Below, in pieces: positions 17,566 to 26,500 of a stretch of 64,000 nt of DNA (position 1 is its first letter; every line of letters starts with the position of its first letter). Below the pieces are notes generated by a model. The model saw only the letters and a list, made by a program, of their open reading frames with translations, had not been told where the DNA came from and ran no database searches. The position numbers and the translations under genes are program-made. Source of the DNA: UBA1413 sp964461455 (GTDB taxonomy: Bacteria; Bacteroidota; Bacteroidia; Bacteroidales; Prolixibacteraceae); the NCBI GenBank assembly GCA_964461455.1, contig CAYWUJ010000001.1:62001-126000 (forward strand). Direction: 5' to 3'.

Positions 17566-18282
17566 TCATTTTCCGGGCCGCCGGGCCTCATCATCATCAT
17601 CATCATCATCCTCATCATCCTCATCATCCTCAACATTCTCCGCGGCAACGTCATGCTCCACATGGTCATGGATTTCATGCCATCCGCTGAACATGCTGCG
17701 GAAGTTGGCCAGCGGGTCATACCCGATGGTCGAGGCGTAAATATGGATCAACAGGAAAACAAAGAGGAGAAAGCCGAGGGCGGCATGAACCATGGCGGTC
17801 AGGAAGACGCCGTTATAGCGGTACACCCTGTCGATGATGAGCTCGGGAAACAACAGGCCGACCCCGGTGAAGACAATCAGGGGCAGGATGAGAAACATGA
17901 TGTAGAAATAGGAGGTTTTCTGCAGGGGGTTGAATTTTCTTCGTTCGTTGGGCGGGAATGGAGGTTTGTCGCCCTTGAACATGCCGTAGATGTAATACTG
18001 CGCCTGTTTGTATATGCGGGTTTGCCATCCCCGTAACCTGATCCGGTAATATCGGCTGTTATAAAAGAGAAATGACCCGATGAAAAAGAAGAAATAACTG
18101 ATGGTCACCACTATTCCGGTGATGTTGTGCATGGTAACGGCGAAGTTGAAATCGATGAAGGAGCCGTGAATCCCCCAGTGCATGATAAACCCGGTGATGA
18201 TCAGGATCACGATCCCGGCGCCGTTGACCCAGTGCCATATCCTGAGCCACAAAGGGTAAAAATAGATTCTCTTGAGGGCCAT
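17566..18282 (-). CDS. Membrane b-type cytochrome, quinol-oxidising subunit type
   Basis: 238 residues from the ATG at 18282. The longer frame from 18366 overlaps the preceding cytochrome gene and is rejected. Membrane segments are near 15-35, 50-75, 125-150 and 160-185, with histidines (RIWHWVNG, MHWGIHG, TMHNITG, MVHAALG, LIHIYAS) placed as in the cytochrome b561/FdhI-type di-haem family. The last 40 residues are extremely acidic, with a run of seven Asp. The stop of the seven-haem gene lies one base upstream of this ATG, indicating tight coupling. The likely role is to move electrons from quinol to the periplasmic multihaem protein. Confidence 0.85.
   Translation of the reverse strand: MALKRIYFYPLWLRIWHWVNGAGIVILIITGFIMHWGIHGSFIDFNFAVTMHNITGIVVTISYFFFFIGSFLFYNSRYYRIRLRGWQTRIYKQAQYYIYGMFKGDKPPFPPNERRKFNPLQKTSYFYIMFLILPLIVFTGVGLLFPELIIDRVYRYNGVFLTAMVHAALGFLLFVFLLIHIYASTIGYDPLANFRSMFSGWHEIHDHVEHDVAAENVEDDEDDEDDDDDDDEARRPGK
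17587..17630. repeat. Trinucleotide repeat encoding the acidic tail of the b-type cytochrome
   Basis: Plus-strand TCA/TCC triplets are repeated about fourteen times (ATCATC core). On the coding strand they are GAT/GAG/GAC codons for the Asp/Glu-rich C-terminus. Length change by slippage would remain in frame. Confidence 0.85.
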
Positions 18283-18283
18283 A

Positions 18284-19234
18284 TCACTCTTGTTTTTTAC
18301 GGTGGAAAAGACGAACCAGGGCGTGGATGATAATTCCGGCCAGGGTGGCCAGAAGGATGGAAACACTCAGTATCTTGAAGAGGGGAACCTGGTTGGCGCC
18401 GATGATGTAAGGGCGCTCCTGCGTGATGGCACTCAGAAAGCCGCTCTTCTCCCGTGCCTGCAGGTTCTCATATTTGTAGAGGGTAGCTTGCAGCATGGAA
18501 TTGGCAGAATGGCATTCGGAGCAGTTCCTGACGGCATTTTCCTTGCCCAGGATGTTGTGGGGCACCATCAGGGAGTCCTTCACTGAAGTGTGACAATCGA
18601 TACACCTGACGCTGCGGAAATGAAGCTCATGGTTGGGCAGCCAGGCATGCACACTGCTGAAATCGGGATAATCATGGACCGAAGTCAGCCGGTAACGTGT
18701 GGCATTGGTATGACACGACAGGCACATCTGATTATCGGCCGAAACAATATCCTCAATATTGCTGCTGGTACGGGCGATCACCTTGTAGTAGTGCTGGTTA
18801 TGGCACTTTCCGCAGGTAAAATGCTCCCCACCCTTGACAGCGTGGACACTTTTGGAAAACTCGGCGTCGATATCTTCAAAATGGTATTGGGCATAGGTAT
18901 CGTCACCACCGTGGCAGTCGATACAGGTGGCCAGAGGTTCCAGTTTCAGCTCACGGGCATGCGGGTAAGTCTCATAATCCATCGAATGGCAGTCGATGCA
19001 GCTGAAACTCTTATGGACGCCGGAGAGGTAGAGATTGGTATCGATGATGTGGAAGGGATTCATCAGCCTGCGTTCTTCCTTTTCAGTCCACTCGTTGAAA
19101 AACGAGTAGGTCTGTTCGGCATGGCAACTGAGGCAATGATGGTTCTCTTCCCTCATGCCGGGTTCCTGCGCCAGGGTCATCGCCATGGGGATGAGCAGAA
19201 GCAGGAACATCAGTTTCAGTTTCAGGTTTGGCAT
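18284..19234 (-). CDS. Seven-haem c-type cytochrome with C-terminal membrane anchor
   Basis: 316 residues. A signal peptide (1-22, ending TLAQ) is followed by seven CxxCH haem sites: CLSCH, CIDCH, CIDCH, CGKCH, CLSCH, CIDCH and CSECH. A single membrane helix near 282-305 (FKILSVSILLATLAGIIIHA) and a basic tail RLFHRKKQE anchor it on the inner membrane with the haems in the periplasm. It looks like a NapC/NrfH-related or DmsE-like electron carrier rather than a nitrite reductase, because no atypical CxxCK site is present. It is translationally linked to the b-type cytochrome, so the pair probably forms a quinol dehydrogenase unit. Confidence 0.88.
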   Translation of the reverse strand: MPNLKLKLMFLLLLIPMAMTLAQEPGMREENHHCLSCHAEQTYSFFNEWTEKEERRLMNPFHIIDTNLYLSGVHKSFSCIDCHSMDYETYPHARELKLEPLATCIDCHGGDDTYAQYHFEDIDAEFSKSVHAVKGGEHFTCGKCHNQHYYKVIARTSSNIEDIVSADNQMCLSCHTNATRYRLTSVHDYPDFSSVHAWLPNHELHFRSVRCIDCHTSVKDSLMVPHNILGKENAVRNCSECHSANSMLQATLYKYENLQAREKSGFLSAITQERPYIIGANQVPLFKILSVSILLATLAGIIIHALVRLFHRKKQE

Positions 19235-19251
19235 AGGAAAAGGTTTAAAAA

Positions 19252-19343
19252 GGCTGTTCCGGCAGGAGGGCCCCCGGAATCACTGATCTCCCTGCCAACA
19301 CCCGGCGGGGAAATTTCCGGAGCCATATCCTGCAGAAACAGCC
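19252..19343. repeat. Long-armed inverted repeat between cytochrome genes
   Basis: GGCTGTT (19252-19258) pairs with AACAGCC (19337-19343), and GCAGG (19262-19266) pairs with CCTGC (19329-19333), enclosing a 62-base GC-rich loop. There is no T run. It may limit or stabilise mRNA between the one-haem and seven-haem genes. Confidence 0.35.
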
Positions 19344-19360
19344 TTACTTATTAAAGAAAA

Positions 19361-19777
19361 CTACTTCAGTGTCCTGATAAAATTGACGAGGGCCCAGCGG
19401 TCTTCTGCCTCGGGAATTTTCTTTTCGAAATTGGGCATCTCATCCCTGCCGATAATCGACTGGTAATAGATCACACCGTCGGACTGTGCCTGGAAAGCGG
19501 CGTCCTTGAAGTTTCCGGGGAAGGTCTTCATGCTGGCAGCCTTGGGACCATCGCCCAGGCCCACGTTGCCGTGGCATGACTTGCAATGCTTGGCCCACAA
19601 CATCTTACCCACGGGAACCAGATCTGCCTTGCCGGCATGGGGATTCTTCATGGATTTATACTCGGCCGGAACATTCCAGGGAGCTCCCTTCTTCTGGTCC
19701 TGCGATGTCACAAACGACATGGCAGCCACTCCAAAAACAACCAGGGCCAAAACTACCAATACATTCTTTCCTCTCAT
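19361..19777 (-). CDS. Small periplasmic mono-haem cytochrome c
   Basis: 138 residues. The signal peptide or N-terminal helix (1-24) is followed by a class I cytochrome c domain. The single haem site reads CKSCHGNVGLGDG, and the probable axial methionine lies in GRDEMPNFEKKI. The C-terminal helix ALVNFIRTLK is typical. Its likely role is a soluble or loosely anchored shuttle between the seven-haem protein and outer-membrane partners. It is preceded on the same strand by the DUF5777 gene, with 26 bases between them. Confidence 0.9.
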   Translation of the reverse strand: MRGKNVLVVLALVVFGVAAMSFVTSQDQKKGAPWNVPAEYKSMKNPHAGKADLVPVGKMLWAKHCKSCHGNVGLGDGPKAASMKTFPGNFKDAAFQAQSDGVIYYQSIIGRDEMPNFEKKIPEAEDRWALVNFIRTLK

Positions 19778-19803
19778 AACAATAACTTTTTACAGGTTAA
19801 ACA

Positions 19804-20736
19804 TTAAAAATTCCACAACCGGGTGATCACGAATCCAACGGCCAGACCCTTATTTCTCCAGTCGTTCCGGTTGAAGAGCATCTGGTCCTGCGGGATGATC
19901 CCGTCGGCGCTTCCCAGATAAATCTGAAAAGCATGGGTGCTGGTAGATACCTCCAAACCGAGTGCCAGGTTTTCCTCAGGATGGTCTATCCATTCCCGCT
20001 GCTCAGAAATACCCTTGATTTTCAAGGGGATATCATAATTAAAAATAATTGAACTCTGTGGTGAGAATTTGAATCTTCCTCCCAGGTGGGCTCCGATTTT
20101 GTCGTGGTCGCCGCTTCTTGCCACCAGGTTATAGTGGGTAAAGCTTGCCGCAGCCTGCAGGGAAATCCTCTCGCTGAACTTACGGCCGATGATCAGCTGC
20201 GAATAATAGGAGAGCCGCTCTCCCGCTCTGTAGGGATAAGTCGTCAGGGGATGATAGGGATCGGAAGAGTGGTTGTAGCGCATGCCGTCAAAGTAGTCCT
20301 GAGGACGCCCGTCAACGGCCATGACGCCGTAAAGGGTGACCGACACCGGAACCCGGTTGGCCCGGGTCTGCTCAAAAACCGTCCATCGTGCACTGAAATC
20401 GTTGTACATATTCTTCTTGGTGATCCCCCAGCCTACCTGGAAATTCTTCATCAACACATAGTTAAGCCCCAGCCTGATATTCGACCCGGGAGCGTAGAGG
20501 CCCCACAGGTCAGACCTTCCGTTCTCTACGGTTCCGAATTTATGCTGAATGACAAATTCCAGGGTATTCTTCAGAGGAATCAGCGAAGTGGGATTATCGA
20601 TCAGGTATCCGCTTTCCCAGGGAGTCCTTACCGGGCGGTCTTTCTCCACGGCCTCAGGCACTTCAGCCTCATCCTGGGCGGTCAGCATCCCTGAAAACGG
20701 CAATAACATCAATAAAAATAAGATCGCTTTTTTCAT
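19804..20736 (-). CDS. DUF5777 family outer-membrane beta-barrel protein
   Basis: 310 residues with a signal peptide (1-20, ending MLTAQ). The body is rich in alternating hydrophobic and aromatic strands and ends in LWNF, an aromatic C-terminus usual for outer-membrane barrels. The opening after the signal (PWESGYLIDNPTSLIPLKNT) and the QHKFG motif are recognisable as DUF5777. In this operon it lies between cytochrome genes, so it could be the porin part of a transmembrane electron conduit; that is inference. The gap to the cytochrome lipoprotein gene is 21 bases. Confidence 0.82.
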   Translation of the reverse strand: MKKAILFLLMLLPFSGMLTAQDEAEVPEAVEKDRPVRTPWESGYLIDNPTSLIPLKNTLEFVIQHKFGTVENGRSDLWGLYAPGSNIRLGLNYVLMKNFQVGWGITKKNMYNDFSARWTVFEQTRANRVPVSVTLYGVMAVDGRPQDYFDGMRYNHSSDPYHPLTTYPYRAGERLSYYSQLIIGRKFSERISLQAAASFTHYNLVARSGDHDKIGAHLGGRFKFSPQSSIIFNYDIPLKIKGISEQREWIDHPEENLALGLEVSTSTHAFQIYLGSADGIIPQDQMLFNRNDWRNKGLAVGFVITRLWNF

Positions 20737-20757
20737 ACCAGCGTCGGTTTTACAGCA

Positions 20758-21147
20758 TTAGTTGTTTTTGGCTCCCTGGCTGATCCAGGCCAGCAAGAGG
20801 GCAGCCTGCGCCGGAGTGATGGTCTTATGGCCTGCCATTCCCTGCCCCGGGGCAACGGCCTTATAGAGAAGACTCTCTCCGGGAGTCGCAGTGTTGATAT
20901 ACTTTGATTTGTTGATCTGGGCGTAGGCATTGCCGGAGGTCAGGTCAGGAGATACCCCTCCCCCCTTGTGACAGGCCGTACAGTTGTTGTTATCGTTGAA
21001 GATGGGGAGGATGCCCGCCGCAAAGCTCACCTCTTCCCCGGGATCCACAGGGGCCACATCCTCAGGGGCGATCCAATCGTAATGACAGGCCGCTGCCGTC
21101 ACCAAAAGGAGGAGCAGCGCGATCATTAGTTTTCCTGTTTTCTTCAT
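20758..21147 (-). CDS. Mono-haem cytochrome c lipoprotein
   Basis: 129 residues. The leader ends LLVTAAAC, a lipobox, with Cys21 as the predicted lipid attachment site. One haem site CTACH (near 56-60) sits in a small cytochrome c domain, with possible methionine ligands in GQGMAGHKT. It resembles the planctomycete-type and class I cytochrome domains that begin ILPIF and end LAWISQGAKNN. Location is predicted at the outer membrane. The gene starts 47 bases after the last stem of a structured leader element also found before the DEAD-box helicase gene, so it is probably regulated at the RNA level. Confidence 0.85.
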   Translation of the reverse strand: MKKTGKLMIALLLLLVTAAACHYDWIAPEDVAPVDPGEEVSFAAGILPIFNDNNNCTACHKGGGVSPDLTSGNAYAQINKSKYINTATPGESLLYKAVAPGQGMAGHKTITPAQAALLLAWISQGAKNN

Positions 21148-21171
21148 GTGTTTAAAATACTAAGTTGAAAT

Positions 21172-21309
21172 GGATCATTCCGTGAAACACATGTAATACC
21201 CATGTGATTATTTGTGCGTTTATTGTCCTTTTTCAGCGGTCGCAAAGAATTGCTTTGCAATTTCATCACGGTTGGTGCATAATAGTTGCATGGGTATTTC
21301 ATCTGATTG
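21172..21309 (-). promoter_or_regulatory. Structured leader element, copy before the cytochrome lipoprotein gene
   Basis: Read on the minus strand, AATACCCATG (21298-21289) can pair with CATGGGTATT (21204-21195). Between them are a conserved 26-base segment (21288-21263, containing ATGCACCA) and an extra hairpin GCAAAG-CTTTGC (21258-21242). CACATG (21206-21201) can alternatively pair with CATGTG (21193-21188), and CATGTG can also pair with the CACATG that contains the start codon. The last stem ends 47 bases before the ATG, exactly as in the copy at 50.7 kb. Confidence 0.65.
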
Positions 21310-21360
21310 TTTTATCTGTTGCTTATCAACAGCCTGTTGTCATAGGGTTCCCCGATCACG

Positions 21361-22428
21361 TTACTGCAGTGATTCCAGGGTGTTTGTCAGAACTGCCTCA
21401 ATATAGGCCGGGTTATGAACCCCGTTGCTGCGGTCTTCGATCAGGGTGATATAGTTCCAGTAAGCCCCCGCCTGGTGAACCGGGAGGACCAGGGGGTTAG
21501 TGCCTGAGATGGTTTTGCCTCCCGGTTTGGTCAGGTTCCCGGAAGCATCGAGGACCCCTTTGGCAATGAGGGCATTCTTAAGGTCAGTAATCAGTCCGGC
21601 GATTTGTGTCTGACCTCCGTTAACGTCAAAACCGGTAGCCGAGGTGTGGCAGGTGGTACAGCTGGCCAGGGAAGCTTTCCAGGTATGGCCGCCCGTTCCG
21701 TCCTTGTGGTCACCCATGTGACAGCTCACACAGGCGCCATCACGGTGAGGATGCGACTTGGTGCCGGGGATGGGCATTGACCCGGCCACATCATACAGGC
21801 CGATTCCTTCTACCAGGGTGGATTGAGGTCCGTGATGCGGGCCATAACGGCTGCTGGTAATGGAATAGGTGGCTTCTCCCGCTTCACCGGGAACCCTGTA
21901 GGAATTCCGGGGCTGATGACAGTTGGCACACAGGTTGGAACTGTTACCGAAATCGATTTTTTTGACATGATCGGTATACAGCATCAGGTCGACGGCCGCC
22001 ATCGTACGCAGGGCATAATCGGGACCGTCTTTTTCAAAGTCAAAGGAGTTGTGCGTCGAATGGCAGGTAGCGCAGGCAATATCGGTGGGATGGGCCACAC
22101 CGGCATAGGTGGTATCGGCTCCTGTCATGGTATGCTCCAGGAAGCCCTCGTGGCTGTGACACACCGAACACTGGTTGCTCGTGCTTCTGGCTGTGGCAGC
22201 ACCGGCAGCATGCTGCGAAATATCATACTGGGCAATGACGGCATTCTTGGTGATGCTGTTGTGACAGACCAGGCATGCGGCCGTGCCATCTTCACCATCC
22301 TTACCATCCTTGCCATCAACCCCGTCACTCCCGGCCAAACCCATCGGCCCCTCCTTGACACATGATGACATAAAAAAAAGAATGGATAACACTAAGGTTA
22401 AAATCCCCGTTAAATTCCTGAAGCCCAT
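21361..22428 (-). CDS. Six-haem cytochrome lipoprotein with collagen-like segment
   Basis: 355 residues from the ATG at 22428; an upstream ATG at 22461 adds eleven polar residues before the signal and is less likely. A lipobox ends FFMSSC. Next comes a Gly-X-Y run of seven triplets (GPM GLA GSD GVD GKD GKD GED), then six CxxCH sites: CLVCH, CSVCH, CATCH, CANCH, CVSCH and CTTCH. The C-terminal 90 residues lack haem sites. Predicted to be a surface or outer-membrane lipoprotein that could be the terminal electron carrier of the operon. It is the first cytochrome gene after the Fnr-like regulator. Confidence 0.87.
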   Translation of the reverse strand: MGFRNLTGILTLVLSILFFMSSCVKEGPMGLAGSDGVDGKDGKDGEDGTAACLVCHNSITKNAVIAQYDISQHAAGAATARSTSNQCSVCHSHEGFLEHTMTGADTTYAGVAHPTDIACATCHSTHNSFDFEKDGPDYALRTMAAVDLMLYTDHVKKIDFGNSSNLCANCHQPRNSYRVPGEAGEATYSITSSRYGPHHGPQSTLVEGIGLYDVAGSMPIPGTKSHPHRDGACVSCHMGDHKDGTGGHTWKASLASCTTCHTSATGFDVNGGQTQIAGLITDLKNALIAKGVLDASGNLTKPGGKTISGTNPLVLPVHQAGAYWNYITLIEDRSNGVHNPAYIEAVLTNTLESLQ

Positions 22429-22553
22429 AGTTATATGTTTTAGGTCGTGATTAATTTCCATCTATGTCAATAATGAATAATGAACTCCGGTAAAAATATC
22501 CGAAGCGAATATACAGATAAGGAAAAGAGGAATGACATTTTAAACCCTGCAAA

Positions 22554-22567
22554 TTGATATATGTCAA
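22554..22567. promoter_or_regulatory. Fnr/Crp-type palindromic operator
   Basis: TTGATATATGTCAA matches the Fnr consensus TTGAT-N4-ATCAA at nine of ten positions and has ATTGA/TCAAT flanking symmetry. It lies between the regulator gene and the six-haem gene, 126 bases before the latter's ATG. The neighbouring Fnr-like protein is the natural candidate to bind it. Confidence 0.6.
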
Positions 22568-22610
22568 TTATTGTACGACCGTTCCACTATGCGGTCCCGG
22601 TAATTTCCGG

Positions 22611-23411
22611 TCAACCGTTCCGGCTCAGGGCCGTCAATCCCTCTTCATCCAGAATTTCAATGGCTTTACCATGGATGGCGACCAGCCCTGAATCCTTGAA
22701 TTCTGACAGGACCCTGACAAAACTCTCCTTGCTCATGGCCGACATATCGGCCAGCTCCTGCCTGCTGAACGGAACCTGAAAAGGATTCTGCACGAAAATA
22801 TTGTTCCGGAGGTTAAGCAGCGTATCCGCCACTTTCCCGGGCATGTACTTCTGGGTAAGCATCACCAGGGTGTTGAACATCTGGTTGCTCTGGGAATGGT
22901 ATTTTTCCAGAAAGGCCAGGGCAAAACGAAGATTGGCAAAAAGGAGCTCCACGATTTTCGCAGAGTCGATAAAACAACACTCCACGGCAGTCACCGCGGC
23001 CACGGTAAAAGGCCTCACACTGTGGGTAAGAATCCCCCCCGAAACGACAATGTCGGAATCCTTGACCACCTTCACAATCAGGTTCTTGTCATTCTCCCCC
23101 TCGACATAAACCTTGGCAACGCCCCTGCGGAAACAGATGAGGTGGGAAGAACCGGTGTTCTGCTTGAATATGGTCTCCCCCGGACGGAAACGTACTTCGT
23201 GCTTGGACTGCATGAGGGCATCCATCTCTTCCGTGGATAAACTCCTGAAAAGATTACCTTCATCCTTCCTGAAACACGATTTACAGCAAAAATTGCTACA
23301 ATCATCACAATCCCCTATGGGACTCACCTTCAGAACACGCGGATCAGGAATCCGGGTCAGCTCTCCGTTATTTTTATGCGGGCCAAAGGGCAGCCCCTCC
23401 TTTAATTGCAT
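22611..23411 (-). CDS. Crp/Fnr-family regulator with N-terminal cysteine cluster
   Basis: 266 residues. Residues 35-46 read CDDCSNFCCKSC: five cysteines before the cyclic-nucleotide-binding fold, as in Fnr proteins that hold an oxygen-sensitive 4Fe-4S cluster. The beta-roll spans about 55-165 (RPGETIFKQNTGSSHLICF). A helix-turn-helix follows near 215-240 (FSRQELADMSAMSKESFVRVLSEF). The C-terminal helix-turn-helix recognition segment is close to Crp/Fnr types that read TTGAT. The gene heads a 9-kb run of cytochrome genes on the same strand, with a matching palindrome just downstream, so control of anaerobic respiration is likely. Confidence 0.88.
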   Translation of the reverse strand: MQLKEGLPFGPHKNNGELTRIPDPRVLKVSPIGDCDDCSNFCCKSCFRKDEGNLFRSLSTEEMDALMQSKHEVRFRPGETIFKQNTGSSHLICFRRGVAKVYVEGENDKNLIVKVVKDSDIVVSGGILTHSVRPFTVAAVTAVECCFIDSAKIVELLFANLRFALAFLEKYHSQSNQMFNTLVMLTQKYMPGKVADTLLNLRNNIFVQNPFQVPFSRQELADMSAMSKESFVRVLSEFKDSGLVAIHGKAIEILDEEGLTALSRNG

Positions 23412-23573
23412 ATAAAGATATGTTAATCTTTATTACGGTTATGAAGGTGCTAAAGTAGCAATAAAAAAGAAACTTTGGATCAATTGGGGATGATTTTCAA
23501 GATGCACATCAATATTTTCTCCCTAAGAACTTATGGAGTATTTCTAAGTCTTCCGGAGCGGTCGGGAAGCGGG

Positions 23574-26500
23574 TTAATAATCGCTCCAGCTTTTTATGGC
23601 CAGGGTTTCGGGGGAGTATTTGCAAATGGCATAGACGAATGCCGAGGCTACCCTGGCATTGGTAATCAGCGGAATATTGAAATCGATGGCACTGCGGCGG
23701 ATATTGTATCCGTTACGCAGTTCCCTGCGGGTGAAGTTTTTGGGGATATTGATCACCAGGTCGATTTGCTTCGAGGTCAGATACTCAATGGTATTGGGGT
23801 GGCGGTCTTCTTCATCGGGCCAGTGAAGGAGGGTATTTTCCACGCCGTTATCCATGAAGAATTTATGGGTTCCTTCGGTGGCGAAGAGATGGTATCCGCG
23901 GTCGCGGAGCATCCGGGCGCTGGCCAGCAGTTCCACTTTTGAGCGGGAAGGCCCCGAGGAGATGAGGATGTTCTTCTTCGGAATGGTATAGCCCACTGAC
24001 AGCATGGCCTTGAGCATCGCCTCATAATAGTTTTCCCCGATGCATCCCACTTCACCCGTGGAGGCCATATCGACCCCCAGCACCGGATCGGCATTCAGCA
24101 ACCGGGCAAAAGAGAACTGCGGGGCCTTGACCCCCACATAGTCGAGCTCGAAGAGCGATTTGTCGGGTTTTTCGACCTTTTGTCCCAGCATCACCCGGGT
24201 GGCGATATCGATCAGGTTGAGCTTCATGACCTTCGAAACAAAGGGAAAACTGCGTGATGCCCGCAGGTTGCATTCGATGACCTTGATGTCATTGTCCCTG
24301 GCCAGAAACTGGATATTGAAAGGCCCGGTGATTTGCAGCGACGCCGCAATCTCCCGCGAAATCTTCTTCACCCTGCGGATGGTCTCCACATAGAGCTTCT
24401 GAGGGGGAAAAACGATGGTGGCATCGCCTGAGTGAACGCCGGCGAATTCCACATGTTCCGAAATGGCATAGGCGATGAGTTCCCCGCCGGAAGCCACGGC
24501 ATCCATTTCGATCTCCTTGGCTTGCTCGATGAATTCACTCACTACCACCGGATGTTCCCGGGAGACATCAGCCGCCATTTTCAGGAAGTGGTTGAGTTGT
24601 TCATCGTTGGAGACCACATTCATGGCAGCCCCCGACAGAACATAGGAAGGCCTGATGAGGACCGGGTAGCCCACCGTGGCGATGAAGCTTTGGATTCCGG
24701 CAGTGGTGGAGAGCTTGGCCCACCGGGGCTGGTCGACTCCCAGCCGGTCAAGAAGAGAGGAGAATTTATCGCGGTCTTCAGCCCTGTCTATGTTTTCGGG
24801 TGAGGTACCCAGCACCGGCACCTGCCGGCGCCAGAGTTTCATGGCCAGATTGTTGGGAATCTGTCCGCCCATCGAAAGAACGACGCCCAGGGGTTGTTCC
24901 AGCTCCACAATGTCGAGAACCCGTTCAAAACTGAGCTCATCAAAATAGAGCCGGTCACAGGTATCGTAATCGGTACTCACCGTTTCGGGATTGTAGTTGA
25001 TCATCACCGAGCGATAGTTCTGATCGTGGATGGTTTTCACGGCATTCACCGAGCACCAGTCGAACTCAACGGAACTGCCGATACGGTAAGCCCCTGAACC
25101 CAGGACGATGACGCTGCGGCCGTCGTGGTTAAACGCCACATCGTGCTCCACACCGTTGTAGGTCACATACAGGTAATTGGTCATGGCAGGATACTCCCCC
25201 GCCAGGGTGTCGATTTGCCTGACCACAGGGAGGATGCCCAATGACTTGCGGTATTCCCTGACCCTCAACAGGTCATCCTCCACCTGGCGGTTCTCTCCCT
25301 TGATGACCAGCCGTGAGATCTGAAAGTCAGAAAAACCGGCAATTTTTGCTTCTCTGAGGAGCCCGGCAGGGAGGGCATCCAGGGTGTCAAGCCCGAGGAG
25401 CCGGTTACGGAGGAGGAAGATGTTCTGCAGTTTTCCCAGGAACCAGCGGTCGATGCTTGTGCGCCGGTGGATATCATCAATGGTCAGCCCGCGGTGGAAG
25501 GCTTCAGCAATGGCAAAAATCCTGCGGTCGGTGGGGTGTGCCAGCTCCTCTTCCATGGCCTCGATGGTGATCTCCTCGCGGTTGGCCACAAAGCCGTGCA
25601 TTCCGGTGCCGGTCATCCTGATTCCCTTCTGGATAGCCTCTTCGAAGGTACGGCCAATGGCCATGATCTCGCCAACGCTTTTCATGGAACTGCCGATGGT
25701 GCGTGAAACCCCGTAAAATTTGCTGAGATCCCAACGGGGGATTTTCACCACGCAGTAATCGAGGGCGGGTTCAAAGCAGGCCGTGGTCACCCGGGTGACT
25801 GCATTTTTCAGCTGATGGAGGCCGTAGCCCAATCCCAGTTTGGCGGCCACAAAAGCCAGGGGATATCCCGTGGCTTTGGAGGCCAGGGCCGAGGAACGCG
25901 ACAGACGGGCATTGACCTCGATCACGCGGTAATCTTCCGAGGCGGGATCCAGGGCAAACTGAACGTTGCACTCTCCCACCACCCCCACCCTGCGGATGAT
26001 GCTGATGGCTACAGCCCTGAGCTTGTGGTACTCTGAGTTGGTCAGGGTCTGCGAGGGGGCTACCACGATACTCTCGCCGGTATGGATCCCCAGGGGATCG
26101 AAATTCTCCATGTTGCACACCGTTATGCAGTTGTCAAAACGGTCACGCACCACTTCGTATTCCACCTCTTTCCAACCCTTGAGCGACTCTTCGACGAGAA
26201 TCTGGGGGCTGTAGGTAAAGGCTTTGGCCGCTAGCTCTTCCAGTTCGGCCCTGTTGTTGCAAAAACCGCTTCCCAGTCCCCCGAGCGTATAAGCCGCCCT
26301 GATGATCAGCGGAAAACCCAGTTGCCCGGCAGCAGCCAGGGTCTCCTCCATGTTGACGGCAGCCATGCTCCGGGGCGTCATCACCCCGATCTCCCCCAGC
26401 ATGCGCGAAAAAAGCTCCCGGTCCTCCGTCTCCATGATCGCCGTCACAGGAGTCCCCAGAACCTTCAGGTTATACTTTTCCAACACCCCTGACCTGTGCA

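Noticed and set aside
18283..18366. Longer start for the b-type cytochrome
   Set aside because: It overlaps the seven-haem gene and adds residues with no membrane-protein logic; the ATG at 18282 gives the family's usual MALKRIYFYPLW opening.
21172..21309. Hairpin repeats at 21.2 and 50.6 kb as a CRISPR array or insertion-sequence ends
   Set aside because: Only three units, no regular spacers, no cas or transposase gene, and fixed spacing to start codons.
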